Shown here piece by piece: positions 17,640 through 25,398 of a DNA stretch of 64,000 nucleotides. Positions within the stretch are counted from its first letter, which is position 1; each line of letters opens with the position of its first letter. Under the pieces are notes generated by a model. That model had not been told where the DNA came from and made no database searches. It saw only the letters and a program-made list of their open reading frames with translations. The stretch comes from Kribbella monticola (GTDB taxonomy: Bacteria > Actinomycetota > Actinomycetes > Propionibacteriales > Kribbellaceae). The translations under genes and the position numbers were made by a program. The DNA is taken from the NCBI RefSeq assembly GCF_003261635.1, contig NZ_QFXK01000035.1, positions 186,001 through 250,000 of the forward strand. Reading direction: 5' to 3'.

Positions 17640-17668
17640 GCCAGCCTTAGGCACAGACGTAGGCTGGC
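17640..17668. promoter_or_regulatory. Inverted repeat between tauE and lysR
   Basis: GCCAGCCT (17640-17647) and AGGCTGGC (17661-17668) form a perfect eight-base inverted repeat with a 13-base spacer. The right arm ends three bases before the LysR ATG, so it covers the position of its ribosome-binding site. It could be an operator or, in the RNA, a hairpin that hides the start. Confidence 0.5.
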
Positions 17669-17671
17669 AAT

Positions 17672-18577
17672 ATGCGCTACGACCTGGAGGACCTGCGGCT
17701 GTTCGTACACATCGTTGCAGAGGGATCGATCACGGCCGGTGCGGCTCTGGCGCATCTGAGTCTGCCTTCGGCGAGTGCGCGGGTCAGGGCGCTCGAAGGG
17801 CACGCGGGCGTACCGCTGCTGATTCGCGAGCGGCGCGGGGTTCGACCGACTCCGGCCGGCGCGACGCTGGCTCGCCACGCGCGCGAAGTACTGGCGCAGA
17901 CGGCGCAGCTCGACAGCGCTGTCGCGAGCTACACCGCGCCTCGGACGCGACCGTTGGTCATCGTGGCGGGTACGTCCGGCCTACACCGCGTGGTACCGCA
18001 GGCTCTTGCGTCGTTCCTGCGTGAGTATCCCGAGTACGACGTGACGGTGTCGGAGCAGCGCACGCCGCAGAGTCTCCGGATGCTTGCCGAAGGCAACGCC
18101 GACCTGGGTGTCGTCGTCGACGAGCAACCGACCGAACTGCGGACCGAATTCCTGGCCGACGACTCGCTCGTGGTGATCGGGCCGGCCGACGGCATCCTCG
18201 CCGACCGTACGACGATGACGTACGCCGAGGCCGCCGAGCATCCGATGGTCGGCCTGCACCCGTCGACGGCCCTGCGTCGCTGGATCGACAAGCAACTCGG
18301 CCCGCATGCCCCGGTCCCGCGCTACCGAACGCTCGCGCCGAACCTTCATACCGTCATCGCCCTCGCGACCGCCGGCGCCGGTCTCGCGATCGTCCCTCGC
18401 CGTACCGTCGACTCCCCGACTCGCATCGGCGACCCAGGGACCGCGCCGCTCGCGGTCCGGCCGCTCCGCGATCCGTGGGCCACTCGGCAGCACCTGCTCT
18501 GCTACGCCAGCCGCCGGCCGGGCCACGCCGTGAAGGCGCTGGCCCACCATCTCCACCTCGCCGCGCAACCGGAGTAA
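17672..18577 (+). CDS. LysR-family transcriptional regulator
   Basis: A 301-residue LysR protein with the HTH in the first 60 residues (LRLFVHIVAEGSITAGAALA, then ASARVRALE) and an effector domain from about 90. It is divergent from the TauE exporter and is its likely regulator. The N-terminus MRYDLEDLRLF is a typical LysR beginning, supporting ATG 17672. Confidence 0.9.
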   Translation: MRYDLEDLRLFVHIVAEGSITAGAALAHLSLPSASARVRALEGHAGVPLLIRERRGVRPTPAGATLARHAREVLAQTAQLDSAVASYTAPRTRPLVIVAGTSGLHRVVPQALASFLREYPEYDVTVSEQRTPQSLRMLAEGNADLGVVVDEQPTELRTEFLADDSLVVIGPADGILADRTTMTYAEAAEHPMVGLHPSTALRRWIDKQLGPHAPVPRYRTLAPNLHTVIALATAGAGLAIVPRRTVDSPTRIGDPGTAPLAVRPLRDPWATRQHLLCYASRRPGHAVKALAHHLHLAAQPE

Positions 18578-18614
18578 CCCGGCGCGTACTGCCGCGCGGC
18601 ATTACAGTCGATGG

Positions 18615-19085
18615 ATGGTGGTTTTCGGTGGGTTCCTGGCGGTGATGGGACTGGCGACGCTCATCTTCCGGCACGGCGATGTCGTCGGTGCATCGCCCGT
18701 GGGCATCGGCGTCGTGCTGCTGGTCCTGGGTGCGGCGGTCGCCGGGCTAGGCGTCGTACGCCGGGTGGTCGGCCGGCGTCGGCGGGCTGCCCGGGGTGAG
18801 CCGGAGCCGGTCGGGAACGTCATCGAGCGCGCTCAGGCGCTGCCGCGACTGATCCGGGCAGCGCGAAGTGGTGCCTATCCTGGGCTGCCGAAGAGCAGGC
18901 TGGCGTTGTGGCTGTTCGCACTGCTCTACCTGGTGTCGCCGATCGACGTCCTGCCGGACCTGCTGCCGATCATCGGGGTCGCCGACGACGCCGGAGTCGC
19001 GGTCTGGCTGTTCAGCAGCGTCTCCACGGCGGCAGGCCTGTATCTGCGTCACGAACGCGACCGCGCGAAACGCCCCTACCTCTAA
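18615..19085 (+). CDS. YkvA-like DUF1232 membrane protein
   Basis: A 156-residue protein with two N-terminal membrane segments (about 1-20 and 27-48), a basic linker rich in Arg, and a C-terminal DUF1232 domain recognised from SPIDVLPDLLPIIGVADD near residue 113. The function of this family is unknown. It is transcribed with LysR but 37 bases away and convergent with the kinase gene. Confidence 0.85.
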   Translation: MVVFGGFLAVMGLATLIFRHGDVVGASPVGIGVVLLVLGAAVAGLGVVRRVVGRRRRAARGEPEPVGNVIERAQALPRLIRAARSGAYPGLPKSRLALWLFALLYLVSPIDVLPDLLPIIGVADDAGVAVWLFSSVSTAAGLYLRHERDRAKRPYL

Positions 19086-19092
19086 AACGGTT

Positions 19093-20085
19093 TCAGCGAC
19101 CGGAGAGGAACCAGCCGCCGGCGCCTGCCAGTACGAGCAGAAGCGGCAGCATCACCAGGATCGGCAACCGGCGCCGACGAGGTCTGCTGACAGGGGCCGT
19201 CGTGGTCCCTTCCCCGCTAGCGAGGCCGACCGGTGTCGGGGTTTCCTGCTCCACCCGGTAGGCCTCCGCTTCGAGCCGCTCGGCCAGCGAATCGGCCCGC
19301 TGCCACCGCTCGTCGACCCGGTAGGCGAGGGTCCGGGCAAGAATGGCGTCGATATCGCCGACGGAGTCGCCCAGCCACGGGCGCAGGCTCGGCGGGTCGG
19401 CGTCAGGGTCGCGATTCAGGACGTCGGTGATCGACGACACGGCGTACGGCGGTCGTCCGGTGAGCAGCGCATACGTCACCGCACCGATCGCATACACATC
19501 GGCTCGCTCGTCGAAGCCGCCCGACTCCCTGCCCTGCTCCGGCGCCATGTACGACGGGGTGCCGACGGCCTGGGTGAGCCCGGACGCCTCCGCGACGCGT
19601 TTCGCCAGGCCGAGGTCGGCCAGCACGATCCGGTGCGTCCCGCCGCCGGTCTGGTCCGCGCGGGTCGGGCGGAGCAGCAGGTTGGCCGGGGTGATGTCGC
19701 GATGGACGACGCCCTCCTCGTGCAGCGCCGCGACGGCCCTGGCCAGGTCCGCGCCCCACCAGAGCGCGTCCGCGGGCGGGATCGGGCCTCGTTTGATGAT
19801 GTCGGCCAGGCTGCCGCCGCCGATGTGGTCCATCACGAAGTACGGCCGGCCGTCGGGGAGCTGGCCGAGGTCGAACACCCGGACCACCCGGTCGCTGGCG
19901 ATCCGGCGCATCAGCCGCGCCTCGGCCAGGAACCGCTCCCGGACGTCAGTGCGCGACGCCCAGTTCTCGGCCAGCACCTTGACCGCCACGTCGATGTCGA
20001 GATCGTCGTCGTACCCGCGCCAGACCGTGGCGAAAGCACCCGCGCCGATCTTCGACTGCAGCCGGTAGCGTCCGATGACATCCAT
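19093..20085 (-). CDS. Membrane-anchored Ser/Thr protein kinase (PknB type) with variant motifs
   Basis: A 330-residue Hanks-type kinase. The Gly loop GAGAFATV is at 14-21, the ATP lysine VAVK at Lys36, the helix-C glutamate near Glu55, the catalytic loop HRDITPANLL at 128-137 and the metal motif at 157-159, followed by GTPSYMAPEQ. Two departures are visible: Thr132 replaces the usual catalytic-loop lysine, and DLG replaces DFG. After a basic juxtamembrane stretch, one transmembrane helix (about 310-328) ends the protein, leaving almost no extracellular sensor. It is divergent from the ECF sigma gene, 79 bases away. Confidence 0.9.
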   Translation of the reverse strand: MDVIGRYRLQSKIGAGAFATVWRGYDDDLDIDVAVKVLAENWASRTDVRERFLAEARLMRRIASDRVVRVFDLGQLPDGRPYFVMDHIGGGSLADIIKRGPIPPADALWWGADLARAVAALHEEGVVHRDITPANLLLRPTRADQTGGGTHRIVLADLGLAKRVAEASGLTQAVGTPSYMAPEQGRESGGFDERADVYAIGAVTYALLTGRPPYAVSSITDVLNRDPDADPPSLRPWLGDSVGDIDAILARTLAYRVDERWQRADSLAERLEAEAYRVEQETPTPVGLASGEGTTTAPVSRPRRRRLPILVMLPLLLVLAGAGGWFLSGR

Positions 20086-20164
20086 TCCGGCTATTGTCGG
20101 TGACGGAGAGGATCAAGGCGAACACCGGGCAGGATGACCGCGAGCACGGGGCCGCTGGGGGAGT

Positions 20165-20704
20165 ATGAACGAGGAACTGGAAGGTCTTGCCGCTCGGGCA
20201 GCGGGTGGCGACGAGGCCGCGCTTGCCCAGATCCTGCAGGAGATCAGGCCGCAGGTGCAGCGCCGGGTGGCCAAGTTCCTGCCGCATCGCGAAGACGCCG
20301 AGGAAGCCGTCCAGGACACCCTGATGACGGTGGCGACCAAGATCCACACCTTCCGAGGGACCGGCAGCTTCGCCGGCTGGCTCACCGTGGTCGCGACCAA
20401 CTGCGCCCGTCAGACCTACCGCTCGCTGAAGCGCCGCTCGGTCGAGCAGTCGGCCGAAGTACTGCCCGAGTCGGTCGACCCGCGAACCACCTCGGTGATC
20501 GCAGGCTCCCGGCTCGACCTGCTGGAGGCTCTCGAAGCGCTCGAGTCCAACCACCCCCAGCTCGTCCAGCCCCTCGTACTACGCGACCTCGGCGCCCTCA
20601 GCTACGCCGAGATCGCCGCCGAACTCTCCGTCCCCCTAGGCACCGTCAAAGCCCGCATCCACCAGGCCCGCAAAGAAGTAGCCGAACACCTCACCATCCG
20701 CTGA
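20165..20704 (+). CDS. ECF-type RNA polymerase sigma factor
   Basis: A 179-residue group-4 sigma factor. Region 2 includes REDAEEAVQDTLMTVATKI and the FAGWLTVVATN segment, and region 4 has the HTH LSYAEIAAELSVPLGTVKAR. GGGGGAG precedes ATG 20165. No anti-sigma gene follows in the same strand; the neighbouring divergent Ser/Thr kinase is a possible controller. Confidence 0.92.
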   Translation: MNEELEGLAARAAGGDEAALAQILQEIRPQVQRRVAKFLPHREDAEEAVQDTLMTVATKIHTFRGTGSFAGWLTVVATNCARQTYRSLKRRSVEQSAEVLPESVDPRTTSVIAGSRLDLLEALEALESNHPQLVQPLVLRDLGALSYAEIAAELSVPLGTVKARIHQARKEVAEHLTIR

Positions 20705-20710
20705 CGGCGA

Positions 20711-20727
20711 CGTTGCCCTTAGCAACG
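20711..20727. terminator. Short hairpin after the sigma factor gene
   Basis: CGTTGC (20711-20716) pairs with GCAACG (20722-20727) over a five-base loop, seven bases after the stop codon. Six-base arms without a T-run make it a weak terminator candidate. Confidence 0.3.
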
Positions 20728-20877
20728 AAACCTGGGGTGTAGATAAGTGCAGGTTGCACGGGGAGTCAGGCGCAATGGCGGCCTCAGGCGCTGCCTTGAA
20801 ACTGGGGGAATGGGACGAGCGAGTGGCACCTCGATGACCTACGGTGGCGCGGGCAGCAGCCCGAGAGGGGGACGACG

Positions 20878-22098
20878 ATGAGATTCCGGCTGATGGCGTT
20901 GCCGCGGGCCTTGGCGGTGCTCTGCGTCTCTGTCGCCGGCCTGGTAGCGGGCGCGCTGGTGGTCGTCAGTGCGCTGCTGATGCTGGTCGGCATCGGCTGG
21001 TTTCTCTTTCCGCCAGCGGTTGCGCTGCTCCGCGGAGTCGCCGATCTGGCGCGCCGGCTGGTCCGGCTCGCCGGTGTCGAGGTCGAGCGTCCGTACGGCG
21101 AAGAGTCCGGCACAATCTCGTTGCTCAAGGCGCGCAGCACATGGCGCGATCTGCTCTGGGCCTTCCTCGATCCGGCCATCGGCACCTGGGCTGCCGCGCT
21201 CGCGCTCGGCATGCCCTTGTTCGGCGTGTACGGCGTCGCCGTGCAGCCGTTCGTCTGGAAGGCGAACGAGCGGGCCGGCGGCACGAACTCGTACGGCGTC
21301 ATCCATGTGACCTCGACCGCGACCGCGCTGGCGGCGATCCCCGTCGGCTTCCTCATGATCGCCTTCGGCCTGTACATCGGAGTACCGCTCCTGCACCTGC
21401 GCGCCCGCTGGTCCGCCGACCTGCTCGGCTCGTCGCGAACCAGCCGGCTGGAACGACGCGTCGAGTCACTGGCCGAGACCCGCGCGGACAGCGTCGGCGC
21501 CCAGGCCGCCGAGTTGCGGCGGATCGAGCGCGACCTGCACGACGGGGCACAGGCCAGGCTGGTCTCTCTCGGGATGAGCCTGGGAGCCGCGGAGCGATTG
21601 TTCGACGAGGATCCGGAAGCGGCCCGCCGGCTGGTGACCGCGGCCAGAGACACTTCGTCGAAGGCGCTCGACGAGCTACGCGACCTGGTCCGCGGTGTTC
21701 ATCCGCCGGTCCTGGCCGACCGCGGTCTCGCCGATGCGATTCGCGCCTCGGCGCTGGACTCGCTCGTCGACGCCGAGGTCTCGGCGGACCTGCCCGGACG
21801 CCCGTCCCTGCCAGTGGAGTCGGCGGTCTACTTTGCCGTCAACGAACTGCTCACCAATGCCGCCAAGCATGTCGGTCCGGCGGCCGAGGTGCGGATCCGG
21901 CTGGGCTATCGCGACGGAGTGCTGAGCTGCGACGTGGTCGACAACGGCGACGGCGGCGCGGACCCGGCCGACGGGACCGGCCTGCGCGGCATCGAAAGCC
22001 GGCTGGCCGTGTTCGACGGCACCCTGACGGTCGACAGCCCGGTCGGTGGGCCGACCCACGTCCGGTTGGAGGTGCCGTGCGCGATCAGCTCCGCGTAG
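20878..22098 (+). CDS. Sensor histidine kinase (HisKA_3 type)
   Basis: A 406-residue kinase. The N-terminal half holds about four membrane segments and an extracytoplasmic stretch as in the actinobacterial putative-sensor domain. The dimerisation/phosphoacceptor motif ERDLHDGAQARL has His221, and the HATPase domain shows the N-box NELLTNAAKH and G-boxes DNGDGG and GTGLRGI. GAGAGGGGG precedes ATG 20878. The gene overlaps its cognate response regulator by 22 bases. Confidence 0.92.
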   Translation: MRFRLMALPRALAVLCVSVAGLVAGALVVVSALLMLVGIGWFLFPPAVALLRGVADLARRLVRLAGVEVERPYGEESGTISLLKARSTWRDLLWAFLDPAIGTWAAALALGMPLFGVYGVAVQPFVWKANERAGGTNSYGVIHVTSTATALAAIPVGFLMIAFGLYIGVPLLHLRARWSADLLGSSRTSRLERRVESLAETRADSVGAQAAELRRIERDLHDGAQARLVSLGMSLGAAERLFDEDPEAARRLVTAARDTSSKALDELRDLVRGVHPPVLADRGLADAIRASALDSLVDAEVSADLPGRPSLPVESAVYFAVNELLTNAAKHVGPAAEVRIRLGYRDGVLSCDVVDNGDGGADPADGTGLRGIESRLAVFDGTLTVDSPVGGPTHVRLEVPCAISSA

Positions 22099-22733
22099 TG
22101 CTCGCCGAGGACCTGTTCCTGCTCCGCGACGGGCTCGTCCGGATGCTGACCGAGAACGGCTTCACCGTCGTGGCCGCGGTGGACAACGGTCCATCCCTGC
22201 GGAAGGCGCTGATCGACGAACAGCCCGACATCGCGGTCGTCGACGTACGGCTGCCGCCCTCGTTCACCGACGAAGGCCTGCAGGAGGCGATCGAGGCGCG
22301 CCGGCGGCAACCGGGCTTCCCGGTCCTGGTCTTGTCGCAGTACGTCGAACAGCTGTACGCCCGCGAACTCCTGGCCGATGGCGAGGGCGCGATCGGGTAC
22401 CTGCTGAAGGACCGGGTCTTCAACACCGAACAGTTCGTCGAAGCGGTCCGCTCGGTGGCCCGTGGCGGTACGGCGATGGACCCGCAGGTGGTCGCCAAGC
22501 TGCTCAGCCGAGGCGACGCCCGGGGCCGCACCTCGGAGCTGACCCCGCGCGAGCGCGACGTCCTGGAACTGATGGCGGCGGGTCGCTCGAATGCCGCGAT
22601 CAGTCAGCAGCTGACCATCTCCACCAGCGCCGTCACCAAACACATCGCCGCCATCTTCGGCAAGCTCGAGCTGCCCAACACCGATGACGACAACCGGCGG
22701 GTGCTGGCTGTCCTGAGCTATCTCAATCGATGA
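22077..22733 (+). CDS. LuxR-type response regulator
   Basis: A 218-residue NarL/FixJ-family regulator. GTG 22077 is preceded by GGAGG four bases upstream. The receiver has the acidic pair Glu11/Asp12, phosphoacceptor Asp56 and the conserved lysine in LLKDR; the C-terminal LuxR HTH reads LTPRERDVLELMAAGRSNAA. It is the partner of the preceding kinase. The longer frame from 20844 is a shadow running through the kinase gene. Confidence 0.92.
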   Translation: MRDQLRVVLAEDLFLLRDGLVRMLTENGFTVVAAVDNGPSLRKALIDEQPDIAVVDVRLPPSFTDEGLQEAIEARRRQPGFPVLVLSQYVEQLYARELLADGEGAIGYLLKDRVFNTEQFVEAVRSVARGGTAMDPQVVAKLLSRGDARGRTSELTPRERDVLELMAAGRSNAAISQQLTISTSAVTKHIAAIFGKLELPNTDDDNRRVLAVLSYLNR

Positions 22734-22749
22734 AGACAGTCCTGTGACT

Positions 22750-22755
22750 TACAGT
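22750..22755 (+). promoter_or_regulatory. Candidate leaderless -10 element
   Basis: TACAGT matches the actinobacterial TANNNT -10 pattern and ends six bases before ATG 22762, which would put transcription start at or near the A of the start codon. No clear ribosome-binding site is seen upstream of this ATG. Confidence 0.4.
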
Positions 22756-22761
22756 AGTTGT

Positions 22762-23391
22762 ATGACTACTCTATGCGGTCAGGTGCGGATGTCGTTCGTC
22801 GTAGGGCTCGCGCTGGTTCTCAGTGCCGTGCCGGCGGTGGCGGGGCCCGCGGCGGTGGGTTATCGGTGCCAGGCGGACACAAAGTTCGGGCGGCAGCAGT
22901 TCTCCTTGCGGCAAGGAGTGGCGGCTTCGGCGCCGGGGGTGGTGCAGCCTGGCGCGGTGTTCGACATCGTCGTCGACGCGGATGCCGGCTCGTTGCCTGG
23001 GGAGGTCAAGGGGTTCAAGGTGAAGGAGGTTCGGGATCTGTCGTTGCGGGTGCCGGTGCCGGCGAACTCCAGCTTCGTCGGAGCTACTCTGAGCGGTGGA
23101 TCCGGGCTCGGGTCGACGCCGGCCGTGGAGGCGGCCAACGGTGTCGTCACGATCAAGGTGTCCGGGCCGATTCCCGGTGGGGCCGGTTACCAGTTGCCGA
23201 GGCTGACGGTGAAGTTGCGCGCGGGCCAGTCGGGGGCGATCGAGACCAGGTTGCAGGGCAGCAGTTTCGACAATCCGGGGCTCAACCTGCAGGCGACCAT
23301 CAAGTGGAAGTTCGTCACGATCAAGTCCGCGGTCGCCTGCTACCCCGATCCCAACACGCCGCTCACCCACACCGACATCCGCGCTACCTGA
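22762..23391 (+). CDS. Secreted protein of unknown function
   Basis: A 209-residue exported protein with a signal peptide ending near AVPAVAG and a beta-rich mature part that contains two conserved-looking cysteines (YRCQAD and VACYPD). ATG 22762 is preferred because TACAGT (22750-22755) lies six bases upstream, as for a leaderless promoter; GTG 22744 is an alternative. The mature domain resembles secreted actinobacterial proteins without known function. It is convergent with the S66 peptidase, with eight bases between the stops. Confidence 0.7.
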   Translation: MTTLCGQVRMSFVVGLALVLSAVPAVAGPAAVGYRCQADTKFGRQQFSLRQGVAASAPGVVQPGAVFDIVVDADAGSLPGEVKGFKVKEVRDLSLRVPVPANSSFVGATLSGGSGLGSTPAVEAANGVVTIKVSGPIPGGAGYQLPRLTVKLRAGQSGAIETRLQGSSFDNPGLNLQATIKWKFVTIKSAVACYPDPNTPLTHTDIRAT

Positions 23392-23399
23392 CGCGACGG

Positions 23400-24425
23400 T
23401 CAGTACGTGACGGTGATGCGGCGGCTCGCCGGGTCGAGCGCCGCGTGACCGCCGTACGGGAGGACGAACTGCGGGTCGGTGTGGCCGATGTCGAGGCCGG
23501 TGACCAGCAAAGCATCGGGGTTGTACTCCGAGAGTGCGCGTCGGGCGGCGGCGTACTGGTTCTCGACGTAGGTGTCGCTGTCGGGGCGGGAGAGTTCGTT
23601 GCCCAGGGCCCATGCTTTCGGGCGGCCCCAGAGGACGGCGTCGAAGCGTTCGAGCAGGCCGCGTTCGCCGAAGTTGCGCAGGATCCGGTAGACCGTCTCG
23701 GCGGACGGCATCTCCTCGCTGGTCTCCAGGAAGAGGATGCCGGAGTACTCCTCGACCGGGAGCATCCAGCGGTTCGCGGCCAGTTGCCAGTCGAGGATCT
23801 CCAGGCAACCTCCCCAGAGCTTCCCGCTCACCGGCGATTCGCCGTACCAGGTCCAGTCCGTCGCGGGAAACAGCTCGGGCTCGGGCGTTCCGAACTCAGG
23901 GCTGCCCCAGTCGAGGTTGTGGTCGGTCCAGCCCGCACCCGGAGCGAGGTCGAAGTCGCCGGAGCTGAACAGGGCGGCGCGCAGGGAGCGCTCGCTGTCG
24001 GGATGCATCTTGCCGCTGCGGCCGAACTCGACCATCACGCTGCCGCCGTGAAAGGCCGGAATCCCTTGGGCGTAAAGGAAATTGAGCAGGTTCGTGTTGT
24101 CGCTGTAGCCGAAGAACGGCTTCGGGTCCGCGCGGAAGATCGCCGGATCGAGGTGCTTCAGCACGGTGAGCTGATCGTCGCCGCCGATCGAGGCGATCAC
24201 CGCGCGGATCGACGGATCCGACCAGGCCGCGTGCAGATCCGCGGCCCGGTCCTGCGGCGTCGAGCGCAGCTTCCGCGTCGTCGGATACTCGACCGGTTCG
24301 AGCCCGAAACCGCGCAGCCGCTCGAGACCGAGCTCGTACGGCGCTGGGAAGATCTCCTGTAGCCCACCGGACGGGGACACGATCGCGACCTTGTCGCCGG
24401 GCTTGGGTTTGGCAGCGAACAACAT
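23400..24425 (-). CDS. S66-family LD-carboxypeptidase / MccF-like peptidase
   Basis: A 341-residue cytoplasmic serine peptidase. The nucleophile motif is GYSDNTNLLN, the second triad residue lies in GGCLEIL and the histidine in GLDIGHTDPQ. S66 members either cleave the L,D-bond of recycled muropeptides or inactivate microcin C-type aminoacyl nucleotides; long insertions and the GGCLEI motif resemble MccF. ATG 24425 is chosen because MLFAAKPKPGDKVAIVSPSG is a typical N-terminus; a GTG at 24455 adds ten residues. Confidence 0.85.
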   Translation of the reverse strand: MLFAAKPKPGDKVAIVSPSGGLQEIFPAPYELGLERLRGFGLEPVEYPTTRKLRSTPQDRAADLHAAWSDPSIRAVIASIGGDDQLTVLKHLDPAIFRADPKPFFGYSDNTNLLNFLYAQGIPAFHGGSVMVEFGRSGKMHPDSERSLRAALFSSGDFDLAPGAGWTDHNLDWGSPEFGTPEPELFPATDWTWYGESPVSGKLWGGCLEILDWQLAANRWMLPVEEYSGILFLETSEEMPSAETVYRILRNFGERGLLERFDAVLWGRPKAWALGNELSRPDSDTYVENQYAAARRALSEYNPDALLVTGLDIGHTDPQFVLPYGGHAALDPASRRITVTY

Positions 24426-24504
24426 GGCGTCACGGTATGCGAAGGGCGCCGTCACCGGCCATCCGGTTTCGGCGCCCTGGAGTCGCTGGCGTTGCTGCGG
24501 TGGT

Positions 24505-25398
24505 TCAGATGCCGATCGGGTGCCAGACCGTCTTCAGTTCGAGGTACTGCGTCAGCCGGGACAAGCCTGGTGACTCGGTCCAGTCCTCGTCGGCGGGACG
24601 GCGTACCCGCTTGAGGTTCTCCGCGGCGGCCGCCTCGAGCGCGGTCGCCTCCTCGTGGTCGGTGACCCCCGCGAGGTCGATCGCGTTGACGTCGAGGTGT
24701 GCCGCCAGCCACGGCCCGATCTCCGAAGCGGACCCGGTGAGGATGTTGACCACCCCACCCGGTACGTCGGACGTCGCCATCACCTCGCCAAGCGTGACCG
24801 CGGGCAACGGGCGCTCGAACGAGGTGACCACGACCGCGGTGTTGCCGGACACGATCGCCGGCGCGATCACGCTGGTCAGCCCGAGCAGGCTGGAGTCCTG
24901 CGGTGCGAGCAATGCGACCACACCAGTTGCCTCGGGCAACGAGAAGTCGAAGTACGGCCCGGCGACCGGGTTGCTCGAGCCGACCACCTGGGCCAGCTTG
25001 TCGGCCCAGCCGGCGTACCAGACCCAGCGGTCGATCGAGGCGTCGACGAGCGCGCGGGCCTTGCCGATGGACAGTCCCTCGGAGGCGGCGACCTCGGCGC
25101 TGAACTGCTCGTGCCGGCCCTCCATCACCTCGGCGATCCGGTACAGCACCTGACCGCGGTTGTACGCCGTCCTCGCCGACCAGCCGCCGAACGCCTTGCG
25201 GGCCGCGACGACAGCGTCCCGGGCGTCCTTGCGGGACGCCTGCGAGGCGTTCGCGAGAAACTTGCCCTTGGCATCGTTCACGACGTACGAACGGCCCGAT
25301 TCGCTGCGCGGGAAGGCGCCGCCGCCGTACAGCTTGTAGGTCTTGCGCACATCCAGCCGGGCGCCGTCTTTAGTGGGCAAGGTAGGCCTCCAGACCAT
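24505..25398 (-). CDS. Half-length, catalytically incomplete aldehyde dehydrogenase homologue
   Basis: This 297-residue protein matches the N-terminal and Rossmann part of aldehyde dehydrogenases (LYGGGAFPRSESGRSY, then VVALLAPQDSSLLGLTSVIA) but stops before the catalytic domain. The NAD-site lysine of the KPAE motif is replaced in the VVVTSFERP segment, and no LELGG glutamate or GxxC nucleophile exists. It starts 29 bases inside the full-length dehydrogenase gene (ATG 25398), so the two are coupled. The pair resembles the two-domain architecture of ALDH16. It is more likely a structural partner than a pseudogene because the frame is intact and non-random. Confidence 0.82.
   Translation of the reverse strand: MVWRPTLPTKDGARLDVRKTYKLYGGGAFPRSESGRSYVVNDAKGKFLANASQASRKDARDAVVAARKAFGGWSARTAYNRGQVLYRIAEVMEGRHEQFSAEVAASEGLSIGKARALVDASIDRWVWYAGWADKLAQVVGSSNPVAGPYFDFSLPEATGVVALLAPQDSSLLGLTSVIAPAIVSGNTAVVVTSFERPLPAVTLGEVMATSDVPGGVVNILTGSASEIGPWLAAHLDVNAIDLAGVTDHEEATALEAAAAENLKRVRRPADEDWTESPGLSRLTQYLELKTVWHPIGI

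Noticed and set aside
22758..24362. 534-codon plus-strand frame across the secreted protein and S66 peptidase
   Set aside because: It covers two genes of opposite orientation and has no recognisable domain.
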